Shown piece after piece: positions 5,067 through 7,453 of a DNA stretch of 7,453 nucleotides. The notes beneath the pieces were generated by a model, which worked only from the letters and a program-made list of their open reading frames with translations, was not told the origin of the DNA and made no database searches. The translations under genes and the position numbers were made by a program. Position 1 is the first letter of the stretch. Every line of letters starts with the position of its first letter. Source of the DNA: Acidobacteriota bacterium (GTDB lineage Bacteria > Acidobacteriota > Terriglobia > Terriglobales > Acidobacteriaceae); assembly GCA_021810175.1 (NCBI GenBank), contig JAJZJJ010000127.1, positions 1-7,453 on the forward strand. Reading direction: 5' to 3'.

Positions 5067-7268
5067 CAATTCACCCGGCGGCACTTTTTGAAAATTGGCG
5101 CTGTGGCTGGTGGCGGCCTCGCCATCGCCCTCTACGATCTCCCCTGGTCGGATATTCGCCCCTTCGCTGAAGTCTACGCCGCGGGCGGACTTTCCCCGCA
5201 CGCCTTCGTCCATGTTCATCCGGACAATACCGTCACCATCATGTCCAAGGACCCGGAGATCGGCCAGGGCATCCGCACCTCGCTGCCCATGATCATTGCC
5301 GACGAACTTGACGTCGACTGGAGCCAGGTCCATGTCGTCCAGGCCGACCTCGACCAGGCCATCTACGGCCCCCAGTTCGCCGGCGGCTCCATGGCCACTC
5401 CCATCAATTGGGAGCCCATGAACATGGTTGGCGCCACCGGCCGCCGCCTCATGATCCTCGCCGCGGCGCGGCGCTGGGGCATTCCCGCTGACTCCTGCAC
5501 CACCTCCGGCGGCCACGTCTACGACAAGGCCGGCAATCGCTCCTTCACCTACGGCGAGCTCGCCGCCGATTGCGCCAAGCTCCCCGTCCCGGATGCATCC
5601 AGCATTTCCCTCAAAAAACCCTCCGAGTACCGCATCATCGGCGAATTCACACCCGGAGTCGACAATCCCGCCATCACTACCGGAAAGCCTCTCTTCGGCA
5701 TCGACGTCACCGTTCCCGGCATGCTCTACGCCGTCGTTCAGAAGTGCCCCGTCTTCGGCGGCACCGTCAAGCACGCCAACCTCGACGCCATCCGCCGCAT
5801 GTCCGGCGTTCGCGACGCCTTCGTCATTGCGGGCGATCAACACACCAACAATCCCGCCATCGAGCCCGGCATTGCCGTCGTCGCAGACACCTGGTGGCAG
5901 GCCCAGGCCGCACGCCTTTCGCTCAACGTTGACTGGGACACCACCGCCGCCTCGCCCACGGCCCCGGAACAAAGCACCGAATCCTTCAACCAGAAGGCCG
6001 CGGAGTTGCTCCCGCAGCAGCCCAGCTATAACCTCCGCTCCTATGGCGACCTCGAAAGCGCCTTCCGCGCGCCTTCCACCAGGGTCATCGAAGCCGACTA
6101 CGCCTATCCGTTCCTCGCCCACGCCACCCTCGAGCCCCAGAACACCGCCGCCCGTTACCAGGACGGCAAACTCGAAATCTGGACCAACAGCCAGGCTCCC
6201 GCGGGTGGCCGAGGCCAGGTCGCCAAGACCCTTGGCATCAGCGAAAGCGATATCACCGTCCACATGATCCGCGCGGGCGGTGGCTTTGGACGCCGCCTCC
6301 GCAATGAATATATGGTCGAAGCGGCTTGGATCTCCCGCGCCGTCAAGGCTCCCGTCCACGTCCTCTGGTCGCGCGAAGACGACTTCACCCACGACTCCTA
6401 CCGCCCTGCCGGCTGGCATCACCTCAAGGCTGGCATCGATGCCCACGGCCGCCTCACCGCCTACAGCCAGCATCTGGTCACATTCGGTGACGGCAAGAGC
6501 GTTGAATCCTCCGCTGGCATCGGACCAAACGAATTTCCCGCCGGCCGCGTCCCCAACTACCAGATCGGCTACTCCACCATGCCGCTCTTCCTGCGCACCG
6601 GCCCCCTGCGCGCTCCCGGCTCCAACGCTTACGCCTTTGTCGGCCAGTCTTTCCTGGATGAAGTCGCCCACGCAGCCGGCCGTGATCCGGTCGACTTCCA
6701 GCTCGAACTCCTGGCCAACACGTACGATGGCGGCGGAGATCGTTACTACCTGCCCGAGCGTCTGGCCGGCGTACTCCGTCAGGTCGCGGAGGAATCCGGC
6801 TGGCGTAAACGCAAGAGTGGCAATGGGCAGGGCTGGGGCATCGCCGCATACGCCTGCCATCTCGGCTTCTGCGCCCAGGCCGCCCACGTCAGCGTCGCCT
6901 CCCAGAACCGCGTCCGCGTCCATGAAACCTGGTCCGTCACCGACGTCGGCAGCCAGATCGTCAATCCCTCCGCTGCTCGCGCACAGGTCGAGGGAGCCAC
7001 CATCGAAGGCATGGGCCACACTTTCGTCGCCGTCACACTCAAAAACGGCACCGCCCATCCGACCAACTTCCCCAACTATCCGCTGCCCCGCATGCACCAG
7101 ACCCCGAAGATGAACATCTCTTTCCGCATCACCGAGTATTCCCCCACCGGGCTCGGCGAACCGGCGCTACCGCCGATCATCCCGGCCATCACCAACGCCA
7201 TCTTCGCCGCCACCGGCAAACGCATACGCACCCTCCCGCTCACCCACAGCGGCTTCTCGCTCGCTTAG
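5064..7268 (+). CDS. Molybdopterin-binding large subunit, IorB-type / xanthine dehydrogenase family, Tat-exported
   Basis: This 734-aa catalytic subunit binds molybdopterin (probably the cytosine dinucleotide form, by family) and oxidises an aldehyde or N-heterocycle using water as oxygen donor. It starts at GTG 5064. A Tat signal, TRRHFLK (4-10), precedes a hydrophobic stretch, so it acts in the periplasm. Segments in order: an IorB-like N-terminal molybdopterin-binding piece with EIGQGIRTSLP (65-75), the a/b hammerhead at about 195-295, then the main molybdopterin-binding region with HATLEPQN (353-360), GGGFGRR (405-411) and LRAPGSN (515-521). The C-terminus has TGLGEPALPP (695-704), in which Glu699 is the expected catalytic base. 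The length is normal for IorB and no key residue is missing. It pairs with the [2Fe-2S] subunit 105 bases upstream. No cytochrome or maturation (XdhC/MobA-like) gene is visible in the window, so the electron acceptor is unknown. The substrate cannot be assigned; isoquinoline is only the founding member's substrate. Confidence 0.94.
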   Translation: MQFTRRHFLKIGAVAGGGLAIALYDLPWSDIRPFAEVYAAGGLSPHAFVHVHPDNTVTIMSKDPEIGQGIRTSLPMIIADELDVDWSQVHVVQADLDQAIYGPQFAGGSMATPINWEPMNMVGATGRRLMILAAARRWGIPADSCTTSGGHVYDKAGNRSFTYGELAADCAKLPVPDASSISLKKPSEYRIIGEFTPGVDNPAITTGKPLFGIDVTVPGMLYAVVQKCPVFGGTVKHANLDAIRRMSGVRDAFVIAGDQHTNNPAIEPGIAVVADTWWQAQAARLSLNVDWDTTAASPTAPEQSTESFNQKAAELLPQQPSYNLRSYGDLESAFRAPSTRVIEADYAYPFLAHATLEPQNTAARYQDGKLEIWTNSQAPAGGRGQVAKTLGISESDITVHMIRAGGGFGRRLRNEYMVEAAWISRAVKAPVHVLWSREDDFTHDSYRPAGWHHLKAGIDAHGRLTAYSQHLVTFGDGKSVESSAGIGPNEFPAGRVPNYQIGYSTMPLFLRTGPLRAPGSNAYAFVGQSFLDEVAHAAGRDPVDFQLELLANTYDGGGDRYYLPERLAGVLRQVAEESGWRKRKSGNGQGWGIAAYACHLGFCAQAAHVSVASQNRVRVHETWSVTDVGSQIVNPSAARAQVEGATIEGMGHTFVAVTLKNGTAHPTNFPNYPLPRMHQTPKMNISFRITEYSPTGLGEPALPPIIPAITNAIFAATGKRIRTLPLTHSGFSLA

Positions 7269-7308
7269 AGAAGTTCTCTGTATCAGCGGCACTGCAGCAT
7301 GAAGCTTC

Positions 7309-7348
7309 AAGCGGCCTGTTCCTCACGAACAGGCCGCTTTGTTCTTGC
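7309..7348 (+). terminator. Strong intrinsic terminator after the oxidoreductase operon
   Basis: AAGCGGCCTGTTC (7309-7321) and GAACAGGCCGCTT (7327-7339) form a perfect 13-base-pair stem around a 5-base loop (CTCAC), followed by a T-rich tail (TGTTCTT). It begins 40 bases after the large-subunit stop and should end the transcript efficiently. The A-rich side at 7309 is too short to make it clearly bidirectional. Confidence 0.9.
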
Positions 7349-7351
7349 TGC

Positions 7352-7407
7352 GGAATCGCCCTCGAGAAGCGATTCCAAGCCATAAGCGGCCAATCGCTTC
7401 CCGTTTT
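7352..7407 (+). promoter_or_regulatory. Two mutually exclusive hairpins (possible attenuator-like leader)
   Basis: Hairpin A pairs GGAATCGC (7352-7359) with GCGATTCC (7369-7376), a perfect 8-bp stem with a 9-base loop. Hairpin B pairs GAAGCGATT (7366-7374) with AATCGCTTC (7392-7400), a perfect 9-bp stem with a 17-base loop, followed by CCGTTTT. They share 7369-7374 and cannot form together. A smaller alternative, AAGCG/CGCTT (7384-7388 with 7395-7399), also exists. The region lies between the terminator and the next gene's start. Switching is an inference; whether an upstream promoter transcribes it is unknown. Confidence 0.35.
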
Positions 7408-7450
7408 GATTCAGGTGGCGTGAAGATTTCTTATCTCGGTGAGGATTTTG

Positions 7451-7453
7451 ATG
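7451..7453 (+). CDS. Start codon of a downstream gene cut by the window edge
   Basis: GGTGAGG (7438-7444) lies six bases before the ATG that ends the window, a good ribosome binding site, so a plus-strand gene probably begins here. An alternative is GTG at 7420 in another frame, which reads MKISYLGEDFD to the window end and has AGGTGG close upstream but poorly spaced. The window cannot decide between them, and no product can be named. Confidence 0.4.

Noticed and set aside
5019..7097. A 692-codon open frame on the minus strand opposite the large subunit
   Set aside because: It is an antisense shadow of a well-supported molybdopterin subunit. Strong C-ending codon bias on the plus strand removes stops from the opposite frame, and the translation is a low-complexity run of G, A, V and D with no family signature.
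1..7453. Search for CRISPR arrays, tRNA/rRNA genes, insertion sequences, phage or defence genes
   Set aside because: I saw no regular repeat-spacer pattern, no RNA-gene signature, no transposase and no terminal inverted repeats.

Overview
The window comes from a GC-rich bacterial chromosome. The codon bias towards C-ending codons, the PA14-containing GH3 enzyme beside a GH67-like gene, and a Tat-exported two-subunit molybdenum hydroxylase together suggest a soil or plant-litter saprotroph. A Terriglobia-type Acidobacteriota is my best guess. That is an inference from gene content and style; no marker gene is present.

Layout: (1) Bases 1-2841 on the minus strand hold a plant-polysaccharide operon: an exported GH3 beta-xylosidase/beta-glucosidase-type enzyme (148-2841), followed 12 bases later by the start of a second exported protein (135 to 1, cut by the window edge) whose N-terminus resembles GH67 alpha-glucuronidase. 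The pair fits breakdown of glucuronoxylan oligosaccharides. (2) Bases 2842-3071 are a divergent intergenic region with two small dyads. (3) Bases 3072-4304 on the plus strand encode a Kch-type potassium channel: six membrane helices, a TVGYGD filter and a C-terminal RCK/TrkA-N domain, with a conserved internal Met that could start a free RCK domain. (4) Bases 4455-7268 encode a two-gene oxidoreductase: a [2Fe-2S] subunit and a molybdopterin-binding subunit with a Tat signal, of the IorAB/xanthine dehydrogenase family. A strong hairpin lies between the two genes. (5) Bases 7269-7453 hold a very strong intrinsic terminator, then a short stretch with two mutually exclusive hairpins, then a ribosome binding site and ATG of a further gene cut by the window edge.

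The two halves (sugar hydrolases on the minus strand; channel and oxidoreductase on the plus strand) show no obvious functional link. Every complete gene belongs to a known family and I see no convincing undescribed system. The points most worth a second look are the hidden GH67-like start, the internal start in kch, and the overlapping hairpins at 7352-7400.
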